Positions 25,466-34,772 of a stretch of DNA of 64,000 bases are shown here, in pieces (position 1 is the first letter of the stretch; every line of letters starts with the position of its first letter). Made by a program: the position numbers and the translations under genes. The notes beneath the pieces were generated by a model. The model was not told the DNA's origin, ran no database searches, and was given only the letters and a program-made list of their open reading frames with translations. Source of the stretch: CAVYWD01 sp963772225 (GTDB lineage: Bacteria > Myxococcota > Myxococcia > Myxococcales > UBA5297); contig CAVYWD010000011.1 of assembly GCA_963772225.1 (NCBI GenBank), forward strand, positions 1,426,001-1,490,000, given 5' to 3'.

Positions 25466-28400
25466 CTACGGCGAGACCGTGACGACCGGGAAGTTGGTCG
25501 ATACCGGCGGCGTCGCGCTCACCAGGCCGTTCGAATCGCAGTAGGCCCAGTTGCCCTTGTTCCCTTGACTGTCGGTGAGCCGGAAGCGGTAGCCGTAGGC
25601 GTACTGGCCGGCGAGGGGAAACACGAGCGACGCGGTGAGCTGGTCGTAGCTGGTACTGAGCGCCGGGCTGTAGCTCGTGTCCCAAGCGGCAGACGCCCAC
25701 GTCCATGTCGAGGCATCCGAGCTCGGCGCCCCATAGCCGATCTGTCCTTCCAGGAAGGGGTAGTAGTCATTGGCGAGAAGGGAGAGGTCGGTCGCGCCCG
25801 GTTCATCGACTTGGCCCAGGACAGGTCCTGCGGCTGCGCCGGCGGTCACCGGCGCGCCGCCGAGCCCGAGGGTCTTGCAGTCGGCCACCCCCTGCGTCGT
25901 CGAGAGGATGGTGGTCCCCGGCTGGCTGCAATCGATGTTGGCGCCCCCCGGCGTCCCCAGGTCGCCGCCGCTGTCGGACATCGCGGTCGTCGCGCTGCAC
26001 CAGTGAAACGAGCGGAGCATGGAGAGCGGGTTCACGAACTTCGCGGAAAGGTTCATGGCCGCGCCCGCGGCGCCGGGGAAAGTGTTGTCCCAGGTGAGCG
26101 CCGCCACAGTCGTCGTTCCCTCCGAGAGCCGAATCGTGCCGCCCGCCGCCGACATGACAAAGGCGCTGGGGATGAGCGCCGCATTGACGTAGCTCGCGGC
26201 CACTTCGCCGATGACGTACCGCCCGCCCGCGGGCGCGGGCAAAGGAGGCGACTCCGGCAGGCTGAAGGAGTGGCCCGCACCCGCTGCGCCGTCGTCGACG
26301 GACAGGCCGGCCAGGTTGAGCAGGTTCGAGGAGATGTTGGTCACCTCGAACCATCGTTTGCTGACCGTGTCCGAAGCGGGCGAGGCCATCACCTCGCTGA
26401 CGACGAGGTCGCCCGGGTTCGGCACCGAGGCCGCAGCGCACGCCTTCAGGTAGCAGACCTGCCCGGTGCAGGGCGTGGAGGTCTTGGCCTGGTTGCAGAC
26501 ATAGGTCCCCGCGCCCTTCGAAGCGCACGAGGCGACGTACGTGTCGAGCGTGACGCCGTCCGCAGCGCAGTCCGGCGTCTGGTTCGTGCAGGTGACGCCG
26601 AAGCAAGGGTTGGCGATGCAGTGGCTGACCGAATCGGTGAAGCAGATGCCGTTCGCGACTGATGTCGTGCAATCCACCTGGGTCGGCGGATACGCGCAGC
26701 TGTAATACGGCGCGCTGCCGCTCGGGGAGCAGGTCCCCGGGGAGCTGTGCTGGGCGAGGGTGGTTCCGTTGCTGCATGTGTCCGCGGGCGGCGAGGTGCA
26801 GGGGTTCGTCTCGCTGCAGACCAGGACGCACGCCCCGGAGGTGACGGTCGAGGGCTTGTAGCCGTTCGCGCAGGACTTGCAATCGGCGCCGCTATAGCCG
26901 GTGGCGCACGCGGCGTTGAAGGTGCTGCTCACCCCCGAGGCGCCGGACTCGGTGGCCTTGAGCGTATAGGGGCCGGCCCGGTCCACCGAGAGCCCGGTGA
27001 ACGTCGCCAGGCCGTAGGATGGAGCGACCGACGCCGTTCCGGAGAGCGTCGCGCCGGTCGGCGATGTCTGCAGGCTCATCACCACCGCCGCGGTCGCGTT
27101 CGTCGCCAGGTTTCCGTCCTGGTCCGCGAGCCTGATTTGGACGGTGCCGAGCGCGGCGCCGACGGTCGTGTCGGCCGGCTGCTGCGAGAAGGTGACCGAG
27201 GTGACGGCTCCGGGGACGACGGAGATGGCGTCCTGCTTGCCGTTGATGCTGGCGTGGGCGGTGTCGGTCGCGGTGACCGACCGCGGCCCCGCCGTCCGGA
27301 AGGAGACGCCGCCGGTGAACGTGTGGGTGCCGTTGTCCGCGGAGGTGAAGGCGTAGTTCGAAGCGAGGACCGCCGAGGGGTCGGTCGAGGTGAAGTGGAC
27401 GGTCCCGCGGTAGCCGTGGTCGACGTTCCCGTAGCTGTCCACCGCCGTGACCGTCACGTTGGCCGTGGCGTGGGAGGCGATGGGGCTCGGCACGCCCGCA
27501 ACCGTCAGCGCCGTGGCCGCCGCCGCGACCACGCTGATGCCGGTCTGGGAGCCGGTCCGCTTGCCGAGGTCCTTCGCGGTGACGCTTTGAGTGCCCGCGG
27601 TGACGAAGGTGACGGTGAAGTCGAAGACGCCGCCGTCGCCCGCCACGAAGGTGTGGCTCGAAGGGGTGAGGGTCGCCTTGAGGTCGCTGGAGGTAAGGGT
27701 GACGGTGTCCAGGTACCCGGGCGAGGTGTTGCCGTCCTTGTCGACGGCGGTCACGCGGACGGCGTGGGAGGTGCCAGCGACGACCGAGCTCGGGAGGTTC
27801 GCGACCGTCAGAGCAGTCGCCGCGCCGGCCTGCACCACGATGTTCGCCTCGACGCCTCGGATGCCGGACTGCGCCGTGTCGGCAGCCGTGACTGAGAAGG
27901 TGCCGCTCTTGGAGAAGCTCACCTCGTTGGCGAACGTGTGAGTTCCCGCGTCGGCCGAGACGAAGGTGTAGTCGGCCGGGAGCGTCGTGCTCGCGTCCTC
28001 GGTCGAGAAGTGAATGGTGCCCTGGTAGCCGGCGACCGCGTTTCCGTAGGCGTCCTGCGCGACCACCGTCACGTCTTGGGCGAGGTCGTTGGGGATGGTC
28101 GTGCCGATGCCCGAGACGCTCAGGTGATCGATTGAGGCCGCCGAGACTTCGACTGGGAGGCTCGCCGACAGGTCGACACCCGTCCCCGTGACATGCGCGG
28201 TGAGGGTCTGAGACCCGGCGGTCTTCAGGGCGACGCCGTTGAGGAAGGTGTGGCTCCCGTTCTCCGAGGCGAGGAACGAATAGGTCGCCGGCAGCTGCGC
28301 CTTCGCGTCGCTGGAGGTGAACGCCACGGTGCCGAGGAATCCGAGGATGGCGTTGCCGCTCTCGTCGAGCAGGCTCACGGTCGCCGAGCTCGCGGCGCCG

Positions 28401-28990
28401 GCGGCCTCCGACGCGGGCACGCCGCTCAGCGCCACCTTGGCCGGAGCGCCCGCCTGCACGGTGAAGCTCATCGACCCGGTGATCCGCGGGTCGGCGGCGT
28501 CCGAGACCACGACGCTCTGAGGGATGGCCTCGTAGAACGTCACGCCGAAGGCGTGCCGGCCGTCGTCCGAGTCCGCGAATGCGTAGTCCGCCGGCAGCGC
28601 CGGGGAGAGCCGAGTCGCGCCCGAGGACGAAAAGTGCACCGTCCCGCGATAGCCGGTCGCCGTCTGCCCGCTGGCGGTCTGAGCGGTGACCGTCACCGCT
28701 ATGACCTGCCCGGCCGCGGGCGTCGCGACGCCGGTGACCGAGAAGCCCACGACCGAGGCCCCCGCATCCGGGGAGGTCCCCGCGTCCGACGAGAGCCCCG
28801 CATCGGCGCCCGCATCCGCTGCGCCCGCGCCCGCGTCGAGGGCGGCGATGCAGACGCCGTCAACGCAGGAGGCGCTGTCGGTGCAGTCCGCGCTCGACTT
28901 GCAGGCGGTCTGGCCCGCGACCAGGAGCGAGCACCCGGAAAGAAACCCGAGCGCAACGAGGGCGGCAGGCCGAAAGGTCCTGTGGAGCAT
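25466..28990 (-). CDS. Large surface lipoprotein with Ig-like repeats and lamin-tail domain
   Basis: The 1174-residue protein has a lipoprotein signal (LVALGFLSGCSLL), a Cys-rich linker with an Asp/Ala/Gly repeat, then about six invasin-type Ig-like repeats of roughly 95 residues (each with VTAVDxxGNxxxGYxGTVHF and a THTFxxxVxF strand) from residue 75 to 700. A Cys-rich, EGF-like stretch (about 700-870) and a lamin-tail-like domain (GDLVVSEVMASPASDTVSKR onward, about 880-1040) follow. The last 100 residues contain a DSxGNKGNWAYCDSNG strand. It is probably exposed at the cell surface. The C-terminus may be cut short, see the TIG remnant. Confidence 0.82.
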   Translation of the reverse strand: MLHRTFRPAALVALGFLSGCSLLVAGQTACKSSADCTDSASCVDGVCIAALDAGAGAADAGADAGLSSDAGTSPDAGASVVGFSVTGVATPAAGQVIAVTVTAQTASGQTATGYRGTVHFSSSGATRLSPALPADYAFADSDDGRHAFGVTFYEAIPQSVVVSDAADPRITGSMSFTVQAGAPAKVALSGVPASEAAGAASSATVSLLDESGNAILGFLGTVAFTSSDAKAQLPATYSFLASENGSHTFLNGVALKTAGSQTLTAHVTGTGVDLSASLPVEVSAASIDHLSVSGIGTTIPNDLAQDVTVVAQDAYGNAVAGYQGTIHFSTEDASTTLPADYTFVSADAGTHTFANEVSFSKSGTFSVTAADTAQSGIRGVEANIVVQAGAATALTVANLPSSVVAGTSHAVRVTAVDKDGNTSPGYLDTVTLTSSDLKATLTPSSHTFVAGDGGVFDFTVTFVTAGTQSVTAKDLGKRTGSQTGISVVAAAATALTVAGVPSPIASHATANVTVTAVDSYGNVDHGYRGTVHFTSTDPSAVLASNYAFTSADNGTHTFTGGVSFRTAGPRSVTATDTAHASINGKQDAISVVPGAVTSVTFSQQPADTTVGAALGTVQIRLADQDGNLATNATAAVVMSLQTSPTGATLSGTASVAPSYGLATFTGLSVDRAGPYTLKATESGASGVSSTFNAACATGYSGADCKSCANGYKPSTVTSGACVLVCSETNPCTSPPADTCSNGTTLAQHSSPGTCSPSGSAPYYSCAYPPTQVDCTTSVANGICFTDSVSHCIANPCFGVTCTNQTPDCAADGVTLDTYVASCASKGAGTYVCNQAKTSTPCTGQVCYLKACAAASVPNPGDLVVSEVMASPASDTVSKRWFEVTNISSNLLNLAGLSVDDGAAGAGHSFSLPESPPLPAPAGGRYVIGEVAASYVNAALIPSAFVMSAAGGTIRLSEGTTTVAALTWDNTFPGAAGAAMNLSAKFVNPLSMLRSFHWCSATTAMSDSGGDLGTPGGANIDCSQPGTTILSTTQGVADCKTLGLGGAPVTAGAAAGPVLGQVDEPGATDLSLLANDYYPFLEGQIGYGAPSSDASTWTWASAAWDTSYSPALSTSYDQLTASLVFPLAGQYAYGYRFRLTDSQGNKGNWAYCDSNGLVSATPPVSTNFPVVTVSP

Positions 28991-28993
28991 GGG

Positions 28994-30013
28994 CTAGAAC
29001 CTCCCCGCGATCGCCAGGCCCTGGCCGGCTGGGGCGACGACCACGGGCTTGATCGGCGAGTCGTCCCCCGAGAAGAGCACCAGCCCTAGGCCGGTGAGCG
29101 CCATCGCCGCGCCCGCGCCCGCCGTGATGTCGCACAGGAGCGCGCTCCGCTTGGCGCGGTCGCGCGCCGCGAGCGGGTCGTTGCCCTTCTTGAAGTCATC
29201 CACTGCCGACTTCGCGTCCATGCCGAACAGCCCGACCCCGACGCCGACAGCCGTCGCCCCCACGCCCATCAAGATGAACGGGAAGGCGCCGGGCCCCTTC
29301 GTGGCCTGAACGGTGACCTCGGTGTGGCTCGACTCGACGGGCGGCAGCAACGGGGCCGCCCCGGGAGCGGGCGGCTCTGCCGCGAGGGCCGGCTGGTTCG
29401 GTCGAGGCACCTCGCGAGGCGGCTCGGCCCGCTTGGGCTCGAGCTTGGCGGCCAGGGCCAGCACCTCTTTTTCGCCGAGGTGCTTCTCGAGCGCCGCCGC
29501 CGCGCGCGACACCTGCTTCTTGAGGGTCTCGGTCAGCGCCGGCTCCTGCGGCCGCGCGACGAAGCTCATGATGTTGGAGACGACCTTCGAGTCCGCCGCG
29601 TCCACCAGGGTCAGCTTGAGGCTGAACTGCTTGCCCGCGGGGTTCAGCGCGATGTTGAGGACGTAGCCGACGCCCGCGAGCCTGCCTATCCCCGCGAGGC
29701 AATCGGCCGCGTCGCCGCAGGTGGGGACCTTGGCACCCTTCCCGTGGGCCGCGACCCGCTGCGCCGCCGCGACCACGTCGAAGCCCAGGGCCTCGAACTC
29801 TTGCCCCGCAGAGCGGGCGGCGGAGTGCGCCGCCGCCTTCGAGACGCCGGCGCCCGGAGGCTGCTCCACCAGCGCGATGCGGCGCGCGCTGTCGGACTTT
29901 TCGGCCGTTGCTGTCGCCGGCGCGGAGGCGGGCCGCGCCGGTCCCTTCTTCTGCGCCCAGGCCGCCGGAGCGGCGAGCCCGACGGCGAGCAGGATCATGA
30001 GAGGCGAACGCAT
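28994..30013 (-). CDS. Secreted/anchored protein of unknown function
   Basis: The 339-residue protein has a signal peptide (MILLAVGLAAPAAWAQ). An N-terminal domain at about 45-185 (ARRIALVEQPPGAGVSKAAA) has an alternating helix-strand look and two Cys (PTCGDAADCLAG). A Pro-rich linker, a TM-like helix pair at about 245-260 and 290-312 (FPFILMGVGATAVGVGVGLF) and a short tail follow. Its stop is 3 nt from the start of the Ig-like lipoprotein, so they form an operon. I do not recognise the family. Confidence 0.75.
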   Translation of the reverse strand: MRSPLMILLAVGLAAPAAWAQKKGPARPASAPATATAEKSDSARRIALVEQPPGAGVSKAAAHSAARSAGQEFEALGFDVVAAAQRVAAHGKGAKVPTCGDAADCLAGIGRLAGVGYVLNIALNPAGKQFSLKLTLVDAADSKVVSNIMSFVARPQEPALTETLKKQVSRAAAALEKHLGEKEVLALAAKLEPKRAEPPREVPRPNQPALAAEPPAPGAAPLLPPVESSHTEVTVQATKGPGAFPFILMGVGATAVGVGVGLFGMDAKSAVDDFKKGNDPLAARDRAKRSALLCDITAGAGAAMALTGLGLVLFSGDDSPIKPVVVAPAGQGLAIAGRF

Positions 30014-30192
30014 GCGAGCTCCCGATCCTCCGAGTTCTTACGGCCATCTTACCGGGCGCGCGGGAGGCCACAAGCGATGTCCCTGCGGCAAACCGACTCC
30101 GAGAGTGGCCTCAGGTGGGCGTGTCTCTCACCGGCCGCTTCGGATAGAATCGAACCTTCGCCTCCTGGGCGCTCCCTCTCGGAGACCTCACC

Positions 30193-32862
30193 ATGCCCGA
30201 TCACGGGCGCTATCGCGCGATCACGCAGCTCGCGTCCGGCGGTATGGGGGAGGTGTTCCTCGCCGAGGATGCATCGCCGGCGCCGGGCGCCCCCGCGGTC
30301 GTCGCCATCAAGCGCGTGGCGGCCTCGGTCGCCTCCGACCCCGAGTTGCTGCGGTCGTTCCGACACGAGGCGCAGCTGCTCAAGGTCTTGTCGCATCGCC
30401 ACATCGTGCGGGTCGTCGACGTCGGGGAGGACGAGCAGGGCAGCTTCGTGGCCATGGAGCTCGTGGAAGGCCCGTCGCTGCGACTGATGCTGCAGCGCCT
30501 CGCCGAGCGAGGACAGCGGCTGCCGGCCGCCTTGGCCCTGGACATCGCTGCGCAGGTCGGCGACGCCTTGGCCTTCGCCTACTACGCGCGCGGCCCCGAC
30601 AACCTTCCGCTTCGAATCATCCACCGCGACGTCTCGCCGCGAAACATCCTCATTTCCCACGCCGGCGAGGCGAAGCTCATCGATTTCGGCATCGCCCAGA
30701 GCCTGCGACAGGCCCCCGTCCCCAGCGCGGGGGCGCGTGGGAAGGTGGGCTATCTCTCACCGGAGCAGCTCGCCTCCGAGCCGCTCAACGCCCGAAGCGA
30801 TCTCTTCTCGCTGGGCATCGTCCTGTGCGAGATGCTCAGCGGCCAGCACCCCTTCGAGCGCGCCAGCGCCGAGGAGCTGGCGGCGGCCATCCGGCGCGAC
30901 GCGCCGCACCTGCCTTCCGCGAGCGTCCCCGAGCTCGGCGTATGCGACCCCCTGCTCCTGCGCCTCCTGGCCAAGCGCCCGAGCGACCGCTTCGCCGATG
31001 GCTTGGAGGTTGCCAAGGAGCTGGCGAAGCTCCGCGGCCAGGTTCAAAGCCCGCCGGAGCGCCTGGGCGAGCTGGTGTGCTCGCTGTTCGAAGTCGGCGC
31101 GGGCGAGCGCAGAGCGCTGAAGGCTTCCTCCGCCGCGCCTCGGGCGAGCGGCAAGCCGCTCTCGCCGCGGCCGGCGCCCTCGCGGCTCTCGCGGCGCGAC
31201 ACCTTGCGCTTCTTTCCCCCGGTCGACGGCCAATCCCTGCCCGAGACCGCGACGGATCCGCAGTTCCCGTGGATCGAGCCGAGCTCGACGCCCCAAGGCC
31301 CCTCGTCGGCGCGGCCCAGCGCGGCGGCGCCCACGGCCGCTGTGCGGATCTTTCTCCCCGGGTCGGCCGCAGGCCACGGCCCGCTATCGAGCGCCTCGGC
31401 CCTGGCGCCTGCGCACGTCGGGTCGGCCGGCCAGGCCCTCGGGCACGCCGTCGTCCGATTCTTCGCGCGCGATCTGCGCGTGCCGGGCGAGCGACAGGAG
31501 GCCCCGCCGGCCAAGCGCGAGCCCACGCGGCCCGCCGTGATCCAGCGCTTTCCCCCTCGGAAGGCGCAAGCCAAGGCGGCCGTGACCCGAGTCGCGCCCG
31601 CCGAGGGCGCATCGAAAGCCGCCACACCCCCGCCGGCTCCGGTCGCCGACGGACTTTCGCAGGCGCTCCCGCCCGCGAAGCCCGCGGCGAGCTCTCCATC
31701 TGCGCCGGCAGCCGAAGAGGCCTCGCCGCTTCGCGCCCCCGAAGCGCAGGACGCGGCGACACGCAGCGCGGAACCCGCGCCTGCTCCCGTCGCCGGGCCC
31801 GCGGAAGCCCCAAGCCCATCCGCGCCGGCGTCGCCCCCTGCGGCGGCCCTGGAGCCCACCGCCCAATGCGCCCAAGAGCCGGAGCCGGCCCTGGCGACGG
31901 CGCCCGCGCAGAGCCCGGCGACTCCCCCCGAAGCCAGTGGCGAGGCCCCTGCGTCGCTCTCGGTGGAATCGCCCGCCGGGAGCATCGCGCCGCTCGCAGC
32001 GGTTTCGCCTTCTGCGGAGGCCAGCGCCGCTCCCGCCCCTTCCGCCCAGAGGGCGCAGCCGCTCGAGGGCACCTCGCGCGCGCGAGCGGCGCGGAACCGC
32101 GGTTGGCGCGCGGCGGCACTGCTCGCGCTCGCGGCCGGCCTCGCCCTGGCCGCGACGGCCGCGCTCCGCGGCAAGGCCAGCCGTCTCGCGGTCACCTTGG
32201 AGCGCGCTTCGGAACCGCCTCACGCGCCTCCGCCCGAGCTCGCCGCCGCGCAACCCGCGGAGCGCGCAGAGTTGAGGCCGGCGGCTCTGGCGCTCGAAGC
32301 CCCTTCGACAGAGGCTGCGCCGCCCCAGCTCGCCCCGGCGAAGGCACGTGCCGACGAGATCGCCCCCGCGAAAGCGCCTGCCGACGAGCTCCCCCTTCGC
32401 CGCGCCTCCACTCTGCGCGCCAAGCAGGTCGAAGCGCACAAGCTCCACAAGGCGCCGGTCCGGCGGGACGAGTCCTCGCCTCGCCTTGGGCAGGCAGAGC
32501 CCGTCTCCCGAGTCCAGTCGCCCTCCCCCGAGGCCCGCAAGCCCGAAGTCCGCAAGCCCACGTTCAGTCTGGCCGTCTCGGGACCCAGCGGCTCCGTGCG
32601 GCGCGCCCTCTCGGGGAGCGCACAGCTCCCGCTGCTGGAGGCCGAGGGCGTCGCGATCTCGCTGAGCTATCGCGCGGAGGAGTCCTCGCTCCAGGCGTCG
32701 TTGACGAGCGAGCCCTGGACCATCGTGGCGATCAACGGGATCTCCGTCGGCAAGACTCCGGTGGCGCTGCCCGACCTCTCGCTGCGGCCCGTGCGGCTCG
32801 AGCTGCGCAGACCCGGCGCAGCCCCCATTTCGCTCGAGCTTCACGCGCGGCTCGAGCCCTAG
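30193..32862 (+). CDS. Serine/threonine protein kinase with long Pro/Ala linker
   Basis: The 889-residue protein has a Hanks-type kinase domain at residues 6-270: glycine loop LASGGMGEVF, K40 in VVAIK, HRDVSPRN (144-151) with the catalytic Asp, DFGIAQ (164-169) and an activation loop ending GYLSPEQL. A low-complexity Ala/Pro/Glu linker of about 330 residues, a TM helix (RAAALLALAAGLALAATAAL, about 636-655) and a PEGA-like C-terminus (TIVAINGISVGKTPVALPDL) follow. It likely signals from the cytoplasmic face. It is divergently placed from the 28994-30013 gene. Confidence 0.9.
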   Translation: MPDHGRYRAITQLASGGMGEVFLAEDASPAPGAPAVVAIKRVAASVASDPELLRSFRHEAQLLKVLSHRHIVRVVDVGEDEQGSFVAMELVEGPSLRLMLQRLAERGQRLPAALALDIAAQVGDALAFAYYARGPDNLPLRIIHRDVSPRNILISHAGEAKLIDFGIAQSLRQAPVPSAGARGKVGYLSPEQLASEPLNARSDLFSLGIVLCEMLSGQHPFERASAEELAAAIRRDAPHLPSASVPELGVCDPLLLRLLAKRPSDRFADGLEVAKELAKLRGQVQSPPERLGELVCSLFEVGAGERRALKASSAAPRASGKPLSPRPAPSRLSRRDTLRFFPPVDGQSLPETATDPQFPWIEPSSTPQGPSSARPSAAAPTAAVRIFLPGSAAGHGPLSSASALAPAHVGSAGQALGHAVVRFFARDLRVPGERQEAPPAKREPTRPAVIQRFPPRKAQAKAAVTRVAPAEGASKAATPPPAPVADGLSQALPPAKPAASSPSAPAAEEASPLRAPEAQDAATRSAEPAPAPVAGPAEAPSPSAPASPPAAALEPTAQCAQEPEPALATAPAQSPATPPEASGEAPASLSVESPAGSIAPLAAVSPSAEASAAPAPSAQRAQPLEGTSRARAARNRGWRAAALLALAAGLALAATAALRGKASRLAVTLERASEPPHAPPPELAAAQPAERAELRPAALALEAPSTEAAPPQLAPAKARADEIAPAKAPADELPLRRASTLRAKQVEAHKLHKAPVRRDESSPRLGQAEPVSRVQSPSPEARKPEVRKPTFSLAVSGPSGSVRRALSGSAQLPLLEAEGVAISLSYRAEESSLQASLTSEPWTIVAINGISVGKTPVALPDLSLRPVRLELRRPGAAPISLELHARLEP

Positions 32863-32881
32863 CGAGCCCTCGCCCGGCCGC

Positions 32882-32909
32882 TTGACAAGCGGGTACGGTT
32901 GTCTATCTT
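32882..32909 (+). promoter_or_regulatory. Promoter of the Gld-type ABC operon
   Basis: TTGACA (32882-32887) and TATCTT (32904-32909) are 16 nt apart. The predicted start of transcription falls in the palindrome at 32910-32929, and the first gene begins about 150 nt further on. Confidence 0.7.
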
Positions 32910-32929
32910 AGTGCCGTTTTTTCGGCACT
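32910..32929 (+). promoter_or_regulatory. Perfect 7-bp stem-loop at the ABC-operon start site
   Basis: AGTGCCG (32910-32916), TTTTTT, CGGCACT (32923-32929). It lies immediately after the -10 box, so it is either an operator or the 5' end of the leader. The T run is in the loop, not after the stem, so it is not a normal terminator. Confidence 0.55.
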
Positions 32930-33058
32930 CGCGGTCAACCGTCGATTCTCAATAAAGAATTTCGTCCGCGGAGAACGGGAATGAGCCCCCGGCCGCATCC
33001 GTTAACGGGGCCGGTTTGCGCGACGCAGTGCTGCTCGTCATTGTCCAAGGGAGCGTTC

Positions 33059-33850
33059 ATGATCGAGGTGAAGAAGCTGACCAAGCGCTATCGAGAGCGC
33101 GCGGCCATCGACGACCTCTCGTTCGAAGTGAAGGACGGCGAAATCCTCGGCTTCCTGGGCCCCAACGGCGCCGGGAAGACGACCACCATGCGGGTCCTCG
33201 CGGGCTTCTTGCCGGCGACCTCGGGCCAGGCGAAAATCGCCGGCTTCGACGTGTTCGAGAAGCCCCTCGAGGTGAAGCGCCGGCTGGGATACCTTCCGGA
33301 GCAGCCGCCGGTCTACCCGGACATGACCGTGCGCGCGTACCTGCGCTTCTGCGCGGAGATCAAAGGCGTCCCGCGCCGCGCGCTGCTCGCCGAGGTCGAC
33401 CGCGTCGCGGGCCTCACGCGCGTGCAAGACGTGGTCTCGCGGGTCATCGGCAATCTGTCCAAGGGCTTCCGACAGCGCGTCGGCCTCGCGGCGGCCATCT
33501 TGAACTCGCCGCCGGTCCTCATCCTCGACGAGCCCACGGTGGGCCTGGACCCCATTCAGATCATCGAGGTCCGCGAGCTCATCAAGGACCTGGCGAAAAG
33601 CGGCAAGCACACCATCATTCTCTCCACGCACATTTTGCAGGAGGTCACCGAGACCTGCCGCAAAGTGCTGGTGATCAACAACGGGAAGCTCGTCGACTTC
33701 GACACGCTCGAGGGTCTGCGCGCGCGCCATGTGGACGGCAAGCCGGTGAGCCTCGAGGAGATCTACCTGAAGCTCATCGACCCGACGGGCGCGCTCCGCA
33801 AGCGGCCCGAGCCGCCGGTCGAGCCGCCCGCGGCGGTGGCGGTCAACTAG
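33059..33850 (+). CDS. ABC transporter ATP-binding protein (GldA-like)
   Basis: The protein starts at ATG 33059 (GGGAG upstream) and has 263 residues. It has Walker A LGPNGAGKTTT (about 36-46), the signature LSKGFRQRVG (about 136-145), Walker B VLILDEPTVGLD and switch His in LSTHIL. It most resembles the ATPase of gliding-motility/ABC-2 exporters such as GldA. Permease, GldG-like and DUF4340-like genes follow in the same direction (72, 50 and 68 nt gaps), which is the usual layout of this system. Substrate is unknown. Confidence 0.9.
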   Translation: MIEVKKLTKRYRERAAIDDLSFEVKDGEILGFLGPNGAGKTTTMRVLAGFLPATSGQAKIAGFDVFEKPLEVKRRLGYLPEQPPVYPDMTVRAYLRFCAEIKGVPRRALLAEVDRVAGLTRVQDVVSRVIGNLSKGFRQRVGLAAAILNSPPVLILDEPTVGLDPIQIIEVRELIKDLAKSGKHTIILSTHILQEVTETCRKVLVINNGKLVDFDTLEGLRARHVDGKPVSLEEIYLKLIDPTGALRKRPEPPVEPPAAVAVN

Positions 33851-33921
33851 CTTCTTCGGAATGAAAAAGCCCTCAAGGGCCTGCCCCTAAGGCGATTTCG
33901 GGGCACCCGCGGAGTTCACGC

Positions 33922-34722
33922 ATGCGCAACGTCCTGGCCATCGCGAAGAAAGAATTGAACATCTATTTCACCACGCCCTTGGCCTACGCCATGTTCGCGG
34001 TGATGGCGGTCTTCACCAGCTATTTCTTCATCGCCTCGGTGATGAAGTTTCTCGAGACGTCCATGATGGCGATGCAGATGCCGCAATACATGGACGCCAA
34101 TCGCTTGAACCTGACGGACTGGGTGGTCGCCCCGGTGGTCTTCAATACCGGCGTCATCGTGGCCATGGTCGCGCCGTTCCTCTCCATGCGGCTCATTGCC
34201 GAAGAGAAGCGCCAGCGCACCTTCGAGCTGCTCATGACCACGCCGCTGCGCTCCATCGAGATCGTGCTGGGCAAGTATCTGGGCGGCCTGATCATCATCA
34301 CCGTCACAGTGGGGCTCACGCTCATCCACCCCGTCATTCTCCAATTCTTCGCAGGCTCCTCCGGCTCCGGCGGCTCGGGCGGAATCGAGTGGCAGACCAC
34401 GCTGTCGGCGTACTTCGGTCTCCTGCTTTGGGGCGGCGCGGCCATGGCCATTGGCATGTTCATCAGCGCGCTCACCGATAGCCAGGCGGTAGCGGCCATC
34501 GTCTCCATCCTGCTGCTGCTCATTCTCTGGCTCGCCAAGTGGATGGCCCAGGGCGCGGACGGCAGCGTGCGCGACGTGCTGACCTTCCTCTCGGCGCAGG
34601 ACCACCTGTTCGCCTTCGTCAAGGGCGTCTTCGACCTGAAGGACCTGACCTATTACCTCTCCTGGATCATCCTGGGGCTGTTCCTGACCGACCGAGCCGT
34701 CGAGGCCCAGCGCTGGGCGTAG
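33922..34722 (+). CDS. ABC-2 type permease (GldF-like)
   Basis: The 266-residue protein has six likely TM segments: LAYAMFAVMAVFTSYFFIAS, then TGVIVAMVAPFLSM, a third near 122-140 (YLGGLIIITVTVGLTLIHPV), a fourth and fifth around 160-205 (AIVSILLLLILWLAKW) and a last near 245. A cytoplasmic loop EEKRQRTFELLMTTPLRSIE is typical of ABC-2 permeases. It follows the ATPase and precedes the GldG-like gene, so it is the membrane part of the complex. Confidence 0.88.
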   Translation: MRNVLAIAKKELNIYFTTPLAYAMFAVMAVFTSYFFIASVMKFLETSMMAMQMPQYMDANRLNLTDWVVAPVVFNTGVIVAMVAPFLSMRLIAEEKRQRTFELLMTTPLRSIEIVLGKYLGGLIIITVTVGLTLIHPVILQFFAGSSGSGGSGGIEWQTTLSAYFGLLLWGGAAMAIGMFISALTDSQAVAAIVSILLLLILWLAKWMAQGADGSVRDVLTFLSAQDHLFAFVKGVFDLKDLTYYLSWIILGLFLTDRAVEAQRWA

Positions 34723-34772
34723 GCCCCTCGAAACCGGCGCCCTTCGAGAACTCGGCTAAGGAGATCGACCTC

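Noticed and set aside
29721..32885. 1054-residue open frame overlapping the Ser/Thr kinase
   Set aside because: It is low in complexity and antisense or out of frame to two well-supported genes. No motif was found.
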